This document shows, piece by piece, positions 8,678 to 18,215 of a DNA stretch of 32,684 nucleotides. Every line of letters starts with the position of its first letter. The stretch's first letter is position 1. Made by a program: the position numbers and the translations under genes. Below the pieces are notes generated by a model. That model worked only from the letters and a program-made list of their open reading frames with translations. It was not told where the DNA came from and did no database searches. Source of the stretch: Spirochaetia bacterium (GTDB taxonomy: Bacteria > Spirochaetota > Spirochaetia > B11-G9); assembly GCA_027859095.1 (NCBI GenBank), contig JAQIBN010000208.1, positions 1 through 32,684 on the forward strand. Direction: 5' to 3'.

Positions 8678-11663
8678 TAATTCTACCCAGCTTCCTTTTT
8701 GTTGAGGCATGTTCAGGGTCAATTTCCAATGCCTTCCTGTAGTAAGCGGCTGCTTCACTAAACCTTTCCCTTCCTGACTCCAGATCCCCCAACCCAATGT
8801 AGGATTGAATAAATTCAGGCATAATCGCTATAGCCTTATTATATGTATCCACAGCATCTTCATACATACTAAGTTTATTCATTGCTCTGGCAAGCCAGAT
8901 ATACGACCACTCATATTCAGGCATCTGTACCATTGATCGGGTAAAATAAGTAAGAGCATTTTCGTACTCCTTATTACGGTAGTAAGCCTTACCCAGATCC
9001 TTAAGAGTAGTACCATCTCCAGGCTGTAGATTAACAGCTTCGGTTAAAAATTCTATGGATTTGATATAATTTTTCTCATCATACAGGCCATTACCAAGAA
9101 AACGAAGTGCTTTCACAGGGGAACTCATCAGTTTTGAGGCCTGTTCCAGATGATTAAATGCCAGCTCTGCTTTTCCCAATTCATACAGGAGCTTACCATA
9201 CGAAAAATGAGACTCCCCATCCAGTGGATCTATATCCACTAGTTGTTTAAAGGCATCCTCTGCGGTCTGAAGATCTTCTGCATCCAAAGCTGTTTCTCCT
9301 TTGGATTCCCACAAATTCTTATTCTTCGGATCAATATTAAATACATTTGCATACTCCAGTAGTGATGCTTCATAATCTCCGCTTCGGGCTAATAATTCTG
9401 CAAGCTTAATCCGGAGATCAACATCAGTCTCATCCTCTGTCAGCATATTATTAAGTATCTCAATGGAATCTTCTTCAGCCCCCGGGGCATCACCAATAAA
9501 ACGGGTCATTTTGGGATCAATAAGCAGAGATTCTTTAAAAGATTTTTCCGCCTCCACTGAATATCCCAACTTTTGTTGAGTTTTACCCAAATTATACCAT
9601 ATCCAGGCATTATCCTTTATTGATTCAGCAGCTTCTGCAAATCTTCCCAGTGCTTCCTCATAGTTTCCTAGATGAGCTAGCTCCTTCCCAAGCTGATACT
9701 TTGAATATCCATCTTCAGGATCAAGATTAACTGCATTCAGATAGGATTGGGCAGCTGCTCTATGATTTTTATTATCTGACTGAATATCTCCTAAAATCAG
9801 CCAGGCTTTAACATATTGGGGATTCAGAGATATCACCTTCTCAAGTTCCTCCTGTGCTGCTGCTCTGTCTCCAGCCTTTTTATACTGAAGGGCTAAATTA
9901 TATCTAAGGTCATCTGAATCAGGATGAACATCAATTCCATCTTTTAATACTATAACCGCCTCATCAGCTCTGTTTAAACCCGCAAGAAGCACAGAAAGAT
10001 TCTGCCAGTATTTAACATCTTCAGGATTCAATTCTATAGCCATCCTGTATGATTTTTCAGATTCCTTATAATTATCCATTGCCTTATAAAGCAGAGCCTG
10101 ATTATACCAGGCGTTTGAATAAGAAGGATTGAGGGAAAGAACCAGTCTATACTGCTCAAGAGCCTTATCCAGTTCATTCAGTTTTTTATATTGAACAGCC
10201 AAATTCAGCCTCGATTTAATGTTTGAGGGCTCAATTCGTAATGCTTCCTCATAGGTATCTATAGAAGCTCTGTAGAGTCCTTTCTGGCTGAAAACAAATG
10301 CAAGATTATGCCAGGCTTCCGGAAATTCAGGATTAATGCCCAACACAGTATTAAAAGATTTTTCTGCATTATTATAATCCTCTGCCTCCAGGTATAGAAG
10401 ACCGAGGTTGTAATGAGCACTGTAATAGAATGGGTCAATTTCTATTGCCTGTAAAAATATGTTCCCGGCATCTTCCACCCTACCTAGAGCTTTCCAGGAG
10501 AGTCCAAGATTATTCAATACTTCCACATTTGTATTTTCTGAATATTCCAATGCAAGCGTATAATATTCTGACGCAGCTATAAAATCCCGCTGAATGTATT
10601 CAATCCTGCCTAATTGAAAAAGTGCTGTTTCAACCTTATTTCCATTTGATACAATCCATTTTAAATGCGATCTTGCATTAACAAATTCCTGCTCTTCAAA
10701 AAGGATGGCTGCAAGTTTTATTCGAATATCATCATAATCAGGATTTATATGAAGAGCTTCATTTAGAAATCTTTTTGCTTCTGGAATATCATTTTCTAAT
10801 AGTGACAATTCCGCCAGTCCATAATATGCCTGACTATTCAGTTCATCAAGCAATAGTATTTCATTGTAAATATTCTCTGCCTTGTCTATTTTGCCTGTTT
10901 CCGAATACAACTTTGCCAATTCAAGCCGTGGTTTAATGGCAGAAGGGTCCAGATTTACTGATTCAATAAAAGCTTCTTCTCCGGAAACATAGTTTCCAGA
11001 ATTTCTATATGCAATACCTAGACTGCTTAGAGTTCTTGAACGTTTTGCTCCGCCCGCCCGGAATACAGTTTTCTCCAGAGCATTAACCGCAAGATTGTTT
11101 TTTTTAAGTGCAAGATAAAGGTTCCCTAGATTAAACCCTGCTTCAAAATATCCGGGTTGTTCTAAAAGAGCGTTTTTATAGGCAGTAATAGCCCCTGTTT
11201 TATCACCCATCCTGTTCCGGACAAGTCCAAGGTTAAAAAAGATACTTCCATTCCCACGTAAGTTTTGTGAAGCAGATGTGAGTAAAACAGATGCATCCTC
11301 ATATTGTTCTAACCTTATCAGAGCCCTTGAGTATAATCGTACAAAGTTTACATCTTCATTCAGCTCTGGTTTTTCAGAAATAAGTTTTTCTAAAATATCC
11401 AAAGCATCCTCATTCTTATTTTGTTCAAGTAAGGATGAAACTTCAGGAAAACTGGAAGATGATATTATTTCTGTATCAATCTCATCAAATTCTATATATA
11501 CTGCTTCATGAGCTGTTTGATCATTTACTGTTACAACAATAGGCTGGTTCTGAATTTGAAAAGCTAAATATTGCAGGTAGCCTCCCCCTAAAGAAAGAAC
11601 CAAAATAAATAATACTATAGGCAGTGCGGATTTTGTCCATAATGATTTTATAAAATCCTTCAT
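8670..11663 (-). CDS. Very large membrane-anchored TPR-repeat protein
   Basis: 997 residues: a short cytosolic N-terminus, one TM segment at about 14-33 (SALPIVLFILVLSLGGGYLQ), then almost continuous tetratricopeptide repeats from about residue 75 to the end. Typical units are GNYEEALGRFAEAAES, AWYNQALLYKAMDNYKESEK and AYYRKALEIDPEHA, giving on the order of 25 repeats. The single N-terminal anchor suggests the TPR solenoid faces the periplasm as a protein-binding scaffold. It is the last gene of the four-gene operon: its ATG overlaps the stop of the ATP-grasp gene (ATGA), and GAGGGAG lies 7 bases before the start. No enzyme domain was seen. The partner is unknown; context suggests it organises the ligase/transglutaminase system. 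Confidence 0.88.
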   Translation of the reverse strand: MKDFIKSLWTKSALPIVLFILVLSLGGGYLQYLAFQIQNQPIVVTVNDQTAHEAVYIEFDEIDTEIISSSSFPEVSSLLEQNKNEDALDILEKLISEKPELNEDVNFVRLYSRALIRLEQYEDASVLLTSASQNLRGNGSIFFNLGLVRNRMGDKTGAITAYKNALLEQPGYFEAGFNLGNLYLALKKNNLAVNALEKTVFRAGGAKRSRTLSSLGIAYRNSGNYVSGEEAFIESVNLDPSAIKPRLELAKLYSETGKIDKAENIYNEILLLDELNSQAYYGLAELSLLENDIPEAKRFLNEALHINPDYDDIRIKLAAILFEEQEFVNARSHLKWIVSNGNKVETALFQLGRIEYIQRDFIAASEYYTLALEYSENTNVEVLNNLGLSWKALGRVEDAGNIFLQAIEIDPFYYSAHYNLGLLYLEAEDYNNAEKSFNTVLGINPEFPEAWHNLAFVFSQKGLYRASIDTYEEALRIEPSNIKSRLNLAVQYKKLNELDKALEQYRLVLSLNPSYSNAWYNQALLYKAMDNYKESEKSYRMAIELNPEDVKYWQNLSVLLAGLNRADEAVIVLKDGIDVHPDSDDLRYNLALQYKKAGDRAAAQEELEKVISLNPQYVKAWLILGDIQSDNKNHRAAAQSYLNAVNLDPEDGYSKYQLGKELAHLGNYEEALGRFAEAAESIKDNAWIWYNLGKTQQKLGYSVEAEKSFKESLLIDPKMTRFIGDAPGAEEDSIEILNNMLTEDETDVDLRIKLAELLARSGDYEASLLEYANVFNIDPKNKNLWESKGETALDAEDLQTAEDAFKQLVDIDPLDGESHFSYGKLLYELGKAELAFNHLEQASKLMSSPVKALRFLGNGLYDEKNYIKSIEFLTEAVNLQPGDGTTLKDLGKAYYRNKEYENALTYFTRSMVQMPEYEWSYIWLARAMNKLSMYEDAVDTYNKAIAIMPEFIQSYIGLGDLESGRERFSEAAAYYRKALEIDPEHASTKRKLGRINS

Positions 11664-12517
11664 TTCTGTACTCCCTCAAGCTGAGGCAGAAGCCCCATTC
11701 TGTTTACTACCTGTATCTGTAACCCCGGTCTGGCATTAAGTTCCAGTACCATAGGACCAAGATCCCGGTCAATCACTATATCAACTCCAATATACTCCAG
11801 GGGGACTGCCAGGGATGATGATTTCGCAATTTTAAGAATTTCTTTCCAGAAAGGTATTTGCAGTCCGGAAATACTAACTCCACTATCCGGATGGGCTTCT
11901 ATCCTTTTTCCATTCATAACTGAAGATCCTGTTATACCTGTTTCCATATCTATTGAAACACCTATGGCACCCTGATGAAGATTAGCCTTTCCATCAGACT
12001 GATCTGTAGGTATCCTAAGCATTGCCATAACAGGCTTATCTTTAAATGCAATAATACGTATATCAGGAATACCTCTAGTATAGATATTATACATAAAGTC
12101 ATCAGGAATTACTTTTTTCTCAATTAGTACACGGTCATCCATTCTTCCAAAAGAATATACTCCAAAGAGTATATCTCCAAAATGTGTTTTCATATCATCC
12201 TTATCCACGGACCTTCCGGAGGGTGTCCTCCATGTCTCATCTCCATTTTTCTCAACAAGAAGTATACCTCCTCCCGCTCTACCTCTGGCAGGCTTTACAA
12301 CAAAATCCGCTTTCCCCATGAGAGCCTTAAAAACATCTTCAATTTCAAAGAAATTTTGTACAACAGCAATGGTTTCAGGAAAGGGAACATTTACTGTTTC
12401 TAATATTACTTTTGTACGAATTTTATCATCAACAAGAGGAAATGATTTCCGGGGATTGTATACAGATATTACATCCAGATTCCTTTTATTAATACTTAGT
12501 ATAGAATCAAGATTCAT
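11660..12517 (-). CDS. RimK-like ATP-grasp ligase (alpha-L-glutamate ligase-like)
   Basis: Cytosolic ATP-grasp enzyme, 285 residues, expected to join an amino acid or peptide to a carboxylate through an acyl-phosphate. Visible motifs: FVVKPARGRAGGGILLVEK (72-90, ATP-binding Lys and Gly-rich loop), DIRIIAFKDKPVMAMLR (152-168), a conserved Asp near 246 and MVLELNARPGL (256-266), the metal-binding E-x-N motif of the fold. The gene lies directly after, and overlaps by 11 bases, a transglutaminase-like/7TM gene. That pair is known from comparative genomics of amidoligase systems (alpha-L-glutamate ligase-related ATP-grasp beside the 7TM_transglut family). GGGAG lies 7 bases before the ATG. The lack of a signal peptide places it in the cytosol. 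The substrate and acceptor are not known. Confidence 0.85.
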   Translation of the reverse strand: MNLDSILSINKRNLDVISVYNPRKSFPLVDDKIRTKVILETVNVPFPETIAVVQNFFEIEDVFKALMGKADFVVKPARGRAGGGILLVEKNGDETWRTPSGRSVDKDDMKTHFGDILFGVYSFGRMDDRVLIEKKVIPDDFMYNIYTRGIPDIRIIAFKDKPVMAMLRIPTDQSDGKANLHQGAIGVSIDMETGITGSSVMNGKRIEAHPDSGVSISGLQIPFWKEILKIAKSSSLAVPLEYIGVDIVIDRDLGPMVLELNARPGLQIQVVNRMGLLPQLEGVQK

Positions 12518-14093
12518 GATAAAGCTCCCTGAATCTCACCATTTCGCTTAGCCTTATTCCAGTCCAGCTGCCAATCCATAGATTCATGGAAATAACACCA
12601 AGAAGAAGTTCAGGAAAAGCAATTTGCAGGGCCTGAAGAGCAACAGAACTCATTACTATAAAGCTTACACTCATAACAATTAGGGTCTGTATCATAATTA
12701 AAATTGTATGTTTAAATCCCTCCTCCTCAATAGTAATAGCAATACGCTCAGAAGTAATTGTGAGTATTGCAATTGGCAGCAGTGCTGCAGAGTTTAAAGC
12801 GGAAAATGTATCAATATTTAAGAAGTTTGAAATGACTGTAAGACCAATAAAGCTCATAATAACAACAATCATCATTACAGCAAGTTTCGGGGTATGAAGG
12901 AGTCCAATTTTATTTAAAGGGATTCTGATCAATACCGTTACAGTAAGCACAAATATGAATGAAACTATACCCGGCAGCAGGCCGATTCCCTGGAAGGACA
13001 TGGCCATTAGAGCCGGCAGAAAGGTACCCAGGGTATTTATCCCGATTATATTCCGGGAAAAAACGACAACAAGGACTCCCAGGGGAATAACCAGTAAAAA
13101 CTGAAGAACATTCATGGCTATTGAAATCTTAAAAAAATCAGTTAAAATATGATAAAGGTTAAATGAACTTCCAACAAGAAAGCCCTCCAGCCTGTTATTG
13201 GCAAGTGTTTTCTTTCTTATATCATATCGATAATCAAAGCCGATATTCCTTGAATGTCTAAACAATGACTCATCACCTCTGTACAAGGCTAGATAATTAC
13301 CAGGTAATTCGGCAAAATGGCCATTTAAAGTATCAAAAGGTATCCAGTAACCTGCAATATATAGTTCTATCCATTGATGACTTGTTCGTTTGGATCCAGT
13401 AGTTAGAATCAAGCCCCCTACCAGTCTGGAAGGGATATTCAGATGCCTTGCCATTGCGGAAAAAAGCCGGCTTTTACCATTACAACTGGCTTCCTGCAGC
13501 TTTGCAGCAGTGACTGCATCAGTAGTTCCTTTGAAAGGTCTTGAACCCAAACCATAAACATAATCAAAGAGAGATTTTACAATATCAGTAATATATATAT
13601 TATCTGCTTTTAATTCCTCAGCAAGACTGGTTATTAGAGGATCATTAACCTGAATAACATCTGTTGATTTAAGAAAATAATCCAGGGAATCATCATATCT
13701 ATCAGGAATTTTAAGATCAGGAGCAATATTAAATTCCATTGCTCTTATCATTGCATTAAAAGAGTAGTTTACAGTAAAAGGACCTTCTGCCTGGTACTGA
13801 GTCCAGTCTCCCCTGTTATAAAGGGGAGTTATCTCCCTACGAAAATCAAGTCCTTCTCCACCTATATATTCATTGCTTATAACCTGGTTATGTTCATTTA
13901 CAGGTAAAAAGGTACGAACAGCAAGATCCTCACCATTCCCCGTAAAGCTCATACTGAGATTTACAGAATAATTAGGCTGAGGTACAATTGCCTCGAAGGT
14001 ATATCCAAGAAAAAAATATTTATACCCGATAACACTGACCATCACTGCCAATAAAATGGCAATGATGATCCTGATTGTTTTTTTCCTATTCAC
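12507..14093 (-). CDS. Transglutaminase-like domain fused to 7 TM helices (Transglut_i_TM / 7TM_transglut family)
   Basis: 528-residue inner-membrane protein. An N-terminal TM (about 7-30) is followed by a periplasmic beta-rich part (31-150), a transglutaminase/protease-like domain (about 150-275), and about seven TM helices (325-510). The family is annotated as carrying an inactive transglutaminase, yet here a Cys in EASCNGKSRL (C204), a His in TSHQWIEL (H239) and an Asp in IPFDTLNG (D254) have the order and spacing of the catalytic triad, including the IPSRLVGG segment. The start is GTG, overlapping the upstream TAG by one base (TAGTG), with AAGG 8 bases before. It overlaps the ATP-grasp gene by 11 bases. 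Likely role: periplasmic peptide amide cleavage or transfer, or recognition of the ligase product. Role is inference. Confidence 0.85.
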   Translation of the reverse strand: MNRKKTIRIIIAILLAVMVSVIGYKYFFLGYTFEAIVPQPNYSVNLSMSFTGNGEDLAVRTFLPVNEHNQVISNEYIGGEGLDFRREITPLYNRGDWTQYQAEGPFTVNYSFNAMIRAMEFNIAPDLKIPDRYDDSLDYFLKSTDVIQVNDPLITSLAEELKADNIYITDIVKSLFDYVYGLGSRPFKGTTDAVTAAKLQEASCNGKSRLFSAMARHLNIPSRLVGGLILTTGSKRTSHQWIELYIAGYWIPFDTLNGHFAELPGNYLALYRGDESLFRHSRNIGFDYRYDIRKKTLANNRLEGFLVGSSFNLYHILTDFFKISIAMNVLQFLLVIPLGVLVVVFSRNIIGINTLGTFLPALMAMSFQGIGLLPGIVSFIFVLTVTVLIRIPLNKIGLLHTPKLAVMMIVVIMSFIGLTVISNFLNIDTFSALNSAALLPIAILTITSERIAITIEEEGFKHTILIMIQTLIVMSVSFIVMSSVALQALQIAFPELLLGVISMNLWIGSWTGIRLSEMVRFRELYHES

Positions 14094-15910
14094 TACGGCA
14101 GCCTTATCCGGGCTCCCAGCAGTCCACCAAAAAACTCGGAATTAGTGTCAAAGGAGCCCTCATCTTTCATGTTGGAGGTGGAATTGTCCCACCAGAACTG
14201 CCCTATAAGTTCCGCACTGGCTCCTGCAAGATTCTCCCAGAGAATAAATCCAAGCTCAGCCCTTGTAGTAAATGTTATGTCATTTCGTCGTTCATCTCCA
14301 CTCAGGAACACCCCGGAAGCATCCTGGGCTATATAATTTGTATAGCTTCTAATTTCAACAGATCCGTCAAAATCAGTTCTCAATTTGTCTGTCCATTGGA
14401 AATCGGCACTTCCCTTAATTGTATGCTGAAGATAATCATTATAATCCTTTATATATAGATCTGTTGCACTGCTGTCTGTTATCCAGACATCATAATTATT
14501 GGATTCCAGATATAATAGTTCATAAGAAAGACTAGTATCAATTATACTTCCAATTTTTGAATTAAAATCCAGCTCCATACTATTTGTTATATACTGTCTG
14601 TCTTTTGTAGAATCAACACCCATAACAGCAGTATCATACTTAGCTTCCAGATACTGCTTCAAATTAAGTCCATAAGTTAAAGTTACATCTGATCTATCAG
14701 CAAAATACCATTGAACAAAGGGTTTCAGGTCACCCTGAACAGAGTCAATCTGGTGCCCTCCAACCAGATAGTCAGGAAAGACCTTCCAGCTGAACTCAGA
14801 ATTCCAACCTGTTTTCCATTCATTGTTAATTCTAAAAAGACCATCTTCAGAAAGTTTAAGAAAATAGTAATTATCCCCTGTATCTTCAGCCAGCTTAAGA
14901 TCACCATCCAGTCTTAATGTATTCAGAAAATTACGGCTGCTTCCTGTCTTAACAGCTATATCAGCGCTTATCTTATCTGAACTCTGAATAAGCCTTGTAT
15001 CCCCTGTTTTCAAGGGATCAAAGTTAAATGTTTTAAAGGAAAAATCATCATGAGCATAAGTAAGCCCGGCAAGCAGCTCTTTATTAAAACCAAGAGGAAA
15101 GGTTAAGTTTACATCCGCAGCAATATCGAGTCCCAAATTTTGTGTAATACTGTCGAACCCGGCCTGGGTTCCTGCTGTTAATTGCAGATCTGTTTTTCTG
15201 CTATTTTCAAGGTCTGCAAGAAGAGCCAGTGCCCTTGGCGTTCCTGATTCCTGAAAAGCTTCAACACCCTTCAGGAAATATTCAGCATAATATGTCTTGT
15301 TTAATTCCAGGGTAGCAAGGCGTCTGTAAGACTTACCCAAATTATAGAAGGTATCTGCTCTGTCTGCTTCATCTTCCTGGAATTCCAATAGACTCTCATA
15401 GATATCTGCAGCCTTTATAAAATAATCTGCAGCTTCTGAGTCGTTATAATCTGATCTTGCTCCCCTGCCCAGGCGATAAAAGGTATCTCCAAGAATCGAC
15501 ATACTGCGGATTTCATAGCTGTCAGGCTGCTCCAGATCCTGCAATCCAGCTAATAGTGCTATAATCTCAGCAAAACTTTTTTGAGAGTACAGTATCTGGC
15601 TTAGATCGTAGGCAGCCTCTGCCAGACGGTTGCTATTCTCAATAATCAATACTTCACGAAATGTATTTTCTGCATCCTCAATTCTATCAAGTCGTTCATA
15701 AAGTCTGCCTATGTACCACAATGCATCATCTGCCTTGATACTGTCTAAATTCAAATTTCGAAACTCAATAAATTGTTCCAGAGCTACTTCATTTTGTTTC
15801 TGCTTATAATTTTCATGACCTGCATTATAAAGATCCCTACCATCCAGTGAGAATACCGGAATAAGAACAGCTAGAATCAATATAATTATAATCAACATTT
15901 GTTTTTTCAT
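14093..15910 (-). CDS. Periplasmic TPR protein with C-terminal predicted outer-membrane beta-barrel
   Basis: 605 residues from the ATG at 15910, chosen because GGAGG lies 8 bases upstream; ATGs at 15925 and 15931 lie at or before that site. A Sec signal (MKKQMLIIIILILAVLIPVFS) precedes TPR-like repeats in residues about 25-230 (ADDALWYIGRLYERLDRIED, RADTFYNLGKSYRRLATLE). From about 240 to the end the sequence alternates polar and aromatic residues in short strands (DVTLTYGLNLKQYLEAKY, DTSLSYELLYLESNNYD, NDITFTTRAELGF), as in an outer-membrane barrel. The C-terminus ends in Pro rather than the usual aromatic. First gene of the operon, coupled to the 7TM gene by TAGTG. It would supply the outer-membrane end of the system. 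Barrel prediction is by eye. Confidence 0.8.
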   Translation of the reverse strand: MKKQMLIIIILILAVLIPVFSLDGRDLYNAGHENYKQKQNEVALEQFIEFRNLNLDSIKADDALWYIGRLYERLDRIEDAENTFREVLIIENSNRLAEAAYDLSQILYSQKSFAEIIALLAGLQDLEQPDSYEIRSMSILGDTFYRLGRGARSDYNDSEAADYFIKAADIYESLLEFQEDEADRADTFYNLGKSYRRLATLELNKTYYAEYFLKGVEAFQESGTPRALALLADLENSRKTDLQLTAGTQAGFDSITQNLGLDIAADVNLTFPLGFNKELLAGLTYAHDDFSFKTFNFDPLKTGDTRLIQSSDKISADIAVKTGSSRNFLNTLRLDGDLKLAEDTGDNYYFLKLSEDGLFRINNEWKTGWNSEFSWKVFPDYLVGGHQIDSVQGDLKPFVQWYFADRSDVTLTYGLNLKQYLEAKYDTAVMGVDSTKDRQYITNSMELDFNSKIGSIIDTSLSYELLYLESNNYDVWITDSSATDLYIKDYNDYLQHTIKGSADFQWTDKLRTDFDGSVEIRSYTNYIAQDASGVFLSGDERRNDITFTTRAELGFILWENLAGASAELIGQFWWDNSTSNMKDEGSFDTNSEFFGGLLGARIRLP

Positions 15911-15943
15911 CTTATAGTCCTCCATAGACATTACTTGAAAGAT

Positions 15944-15972
15944 AATATATACCTATAAGATAATAAAAACAA
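15944..15972 (-). promoter_or_regulatory. Candidate promoter of the TPR/transglutaminase/ATP-grasp operon
   Basis: On the minus strand TTGTTT (15967-15972) and TATATT (15944-15949) are separated by 17 bases. The predicted start near 15937 leaves a leader of about 27 bases containing GGAGG. Read by eye from consensus only. Confidence 0.45.
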
Positions 15973-16020
15973 TTTTTATAAAATTTAAATATTTGTTATC
16001 ATATCAAAAACATAATGTTA

Positions 16021-17880
16021 CTATTCATTCACTACTGTTTTAACTCCAAGTTCTTCAGATATATCAGAATTTCCACTTTCATTACTATCCAAAGTAAAAA
16101 CAGAGACCTCTTCCATTAAAGTATTCATATTTTCTGTATTTGTAGAACTAAGTTCAGCAATATCGCTCATAGCTTTATGTATATCCTCTATCTGCTCTCT
16201 AGAAGTGGCCATACTGGAAGTATTATTATCAGAAACGTCCTTAATTCGTAGGAGTGCAATATTTATATCGTTTGCACCAAGAGTCATCTCCTTTGCTCCG
16301 GTTTTAATGTTAGAAGTAATATCTAAAAGAGAAATTGTAGAATCCTGAATTTCTTTACTTCCCTCTGATAATTCCTTGGTACTGGCAGATATTTCTGCAA
16401 AAGCCTGAACGAAATTACGTACTTCAGTTTCTATCTTTCTAAAAGAGGCACCACTTTCTTTAGTAACATCAGCAGTCTGATTTATTCTATTTATAAGTCC
16501 TGTAAGGGAATCTGATATTTCGTGTGCATTCTCTGCTGTGGATTCAGCCAGTTTTCTAATTTCATCTGCAACCACGGCAAAACCTTTTCCGGCATCACCA
16601 GCATGAGCAGCTTCTATAGCAGCATTCATAGAAAGAAGGTTTGTCTGGGAAGTAATATTATTGATAACTTCCAGCATTTCCTGCATAGCGCCCATATTTT
16701 TAACAGCATCCTGCACTATGACATTTGCTTCTTCGATTTTTTCACTACCCTCTTTTGTCATTTTAATTAAATTTTCTGTAACATTCTGTCTGGAATCTGC
16801 AACTCTGGCTACATTAAGTATGGAAGCAGCCATCTCTTCTACAGCAGCTGATGTGGTACTCACGCTTTCCGCCTGCATGCTAATCTGTTTTGACAGACTG
16901 GAAGTATTTGCCGAAATTTCTTCCAAAGCCGAAGAAGCTTCTATTATCTGATTATTTTCTTCTTTAATCTTTTCATGAATAACATCAAGATTATTGGACA
17001 TTTCACCAGAGGAAATTTCTATCTGTGTTATTTTACCCGAAAGAGTATCATTAAGATTACGACCCTCATTTGTTGTTGAAACTACTCCTCCAATAATTTT
17101 TTTCAGAGAAGCAATGGCAAGATTAAAATTCTCGGCCATATCTCCTATGGCATCATTTGGTATTATTGTAATCTCTTTAGACAAATCACCTTCGGCCATA
17201 TCTTTAGAAACCCGCCCTATAGCCTTAACCTGAAGTCCCAGTCGATAAAATATGAAAATTAAAAGTATTATAAAAAGGATTATTGAAAATAAAATAATTA
17301 CGAGAAAGGAGTATAGTGTTGTAGATAGCTTTTTAGCAATTCTTTCCGAACCACTGGATATAATTTCCTTATAGAGTATATCCAGTCTGGCCAGAGCATC
17401 CCTTGCCGGACCATCATCGATTTTAACAATACTATCTATAGATTTTGCACTGTCTCCCTTTATTACCATGGGTTTAATCATAAGGCTGATATTCATATAG
17501 TCATCTGCGGTTTTCTGAATAACTGCAAGTACATCCAGATCATTTTCCGTTACTACAGAAGAGTCCTTAAGATGATCAAGACTCATAGTTATTTCATCAT
17601 AATAATATTCGACTAAATCAAGATATTTGGGCGTACCTCTTAATACATAGTTTTTAAAATTATGAATAAAGCCTGTATAACCAAATGCACTCTTTAAATG
17701 TAATACTGCTGTGGTAAAATCTGTAGCAATAATATCATTTTCTATAATCATATCACTCATCCCACTTAGATTATAATGGAGTCCGTATCCCATGAAACCA
17801 ATTACAACAATCAATGCAAAGTATATAATAATCTGTGCCTGCTTTAATCCGGGAACTCTTTTCTTTTTGCCGCTATCCAT
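16021..17880 (-). CDS. Methyl-accepting chemotaxis protein
   Basis: Chemoreceptor of 619 residues with the standard layout. TM1 is at about 14-34, a periplasmic helical sensor at 35-188, TM2 at about 189-213, HAMP at about 214-265 ([20 protein letters not shown]), then a long signalling coiled coil. The highly conserved hairpin tip is [20 protein letters not shown] (411-430) followed by [18 protein letters not shown], which binds CheA/CheW. The sensor contains [16 protein letters not shown] (67-82), a small recurrent motif in receptor ligand domains of this kind; its ligand is unknown. GGAG sits 5 bases before the ATG. It is transcribed alone and is divergent from the DUF485/symporter pair. 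No CheB/CheR pentapeptide is seen at the end (VKTVVNE). Confidence 0.93.
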   Translation of the reverse strand: MDSGKKKRVPGLKQAQIIIYFALIVVIGFMGYGLHYNLSGMSDMIIENDIIATDFTTAVLHLKSAFGYTGFIHNFKNYVLRGTPKYLDLVEYYYDEITMSLDHLKDSSVVTENDLDVLAVIQKTADDYMNISLMIKPMVIKGDSAKSIDSIVKIDDGPARDALARLDILYKEIISSGSERIAKKLSTTLYSFLVIILFSIILFIILLIFIFYRLGLQVKAIGRVSKDMAEGDLSKEITIIPNDAIGDMAENFNLAIASLKKIIGGVVSTTNEGRNLNDTLSGKITQIEISSGEMSNNLDVIHEKIKEENNQIIEASSALEEISANTSSLSKQISMQAESVSTTSAAVEEMAASILNVARVADSRQNVTENLIKMTKEGSEKIEEANVIVQDAVKNMGAMQEMLEVINNITSQTNLLSMNAAIEAAHAGDAGKGFAVVADEIRKLAESTAENAHEISDSLTGLINRINQTADVTKESGASFRKIETEVRNFVQAFAEISASTKELSEGSKEIQDSTISLLDITSNIKTGAKEMTLGANDINIALLRIKDVSDNNTSSMATSREQIEDIHKAMSDIAELSSTNTENMNTLMEEVSVFTLDSNESGNSDISEELGVKTVVNE

Positions 17881-17901
17881 ATTAACTCCATTTATAACAA
17901 A

Positions 17902-18185
17902 TTAAGACAGTTTGTGGTTTAAGACAATCTGATTCAAATCTGAATTGCTTGATAACAAAATTTCTTCATTTTCAATTTTATAATCGACACCAGGACCTAA
18001 GCTCTTAAATATCTAAACATCGACTATTACTGGCCAGTTTAATATATTTGTCCCTTTTGTTCCATAGATAGCAAATCTACTACTTTTGCAACTGCTTCTC
18101 CGACAAAAAGTGTAATTTTATCAAATTTATCTTCTACAGGAAAATTACCGGAATATGTACAAAAAAGGTAATTTGTGTTAGCTTA
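17902..18185 (-). pseudogene. Decayed gene of uncertain family between chemoreceptor and symporter genes
   Basis: This 335-base gap is not plain regulatory DNA. On the minus strand one frame reads NFPVEDKFDKITLFVGEAVA then KVVDLLSMEQKGQIY and stops. The next frame reads ILNWPVIVDV, a TAG, then IFKSLGPGVDYKIENEEILL and SSNSDLNQIVLNHKLS before TAA at 17902-17904. The composition is clearly protein-like, but at least one frameshift and one in-frame stop break it, and no proper start is seen. The pattern (VGEAVAKVV...G..Y...WPVIVDVF) loosely recalls the C-terminus of class III adenylate/guanylate cyclases; this is a weak guess. It also contains ACTGGCCAGT, a 10-base palindrome, at 18029-18038. 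Symporter promoter elements must lie mainly in 18140-18215. Confidence 0.5.
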
Positions 18186-18215
18186 ATTTCATCAAAATAT
18201 AGAGAGGGATATTAT

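Noticed and set aside
14075-14458. 127-codon plus-strand open frame
   Set aside because: Antisense to the barrel end of the TPR protein; composition not protein-like.
17902-17926. Direct repeat TTAAGACA at 17902 and 17919 as a regulator site
   Set aside because: It falls in the coding remnant (LNHKLS end) on the minus strand, so chance coding repetition is the simpler reading.
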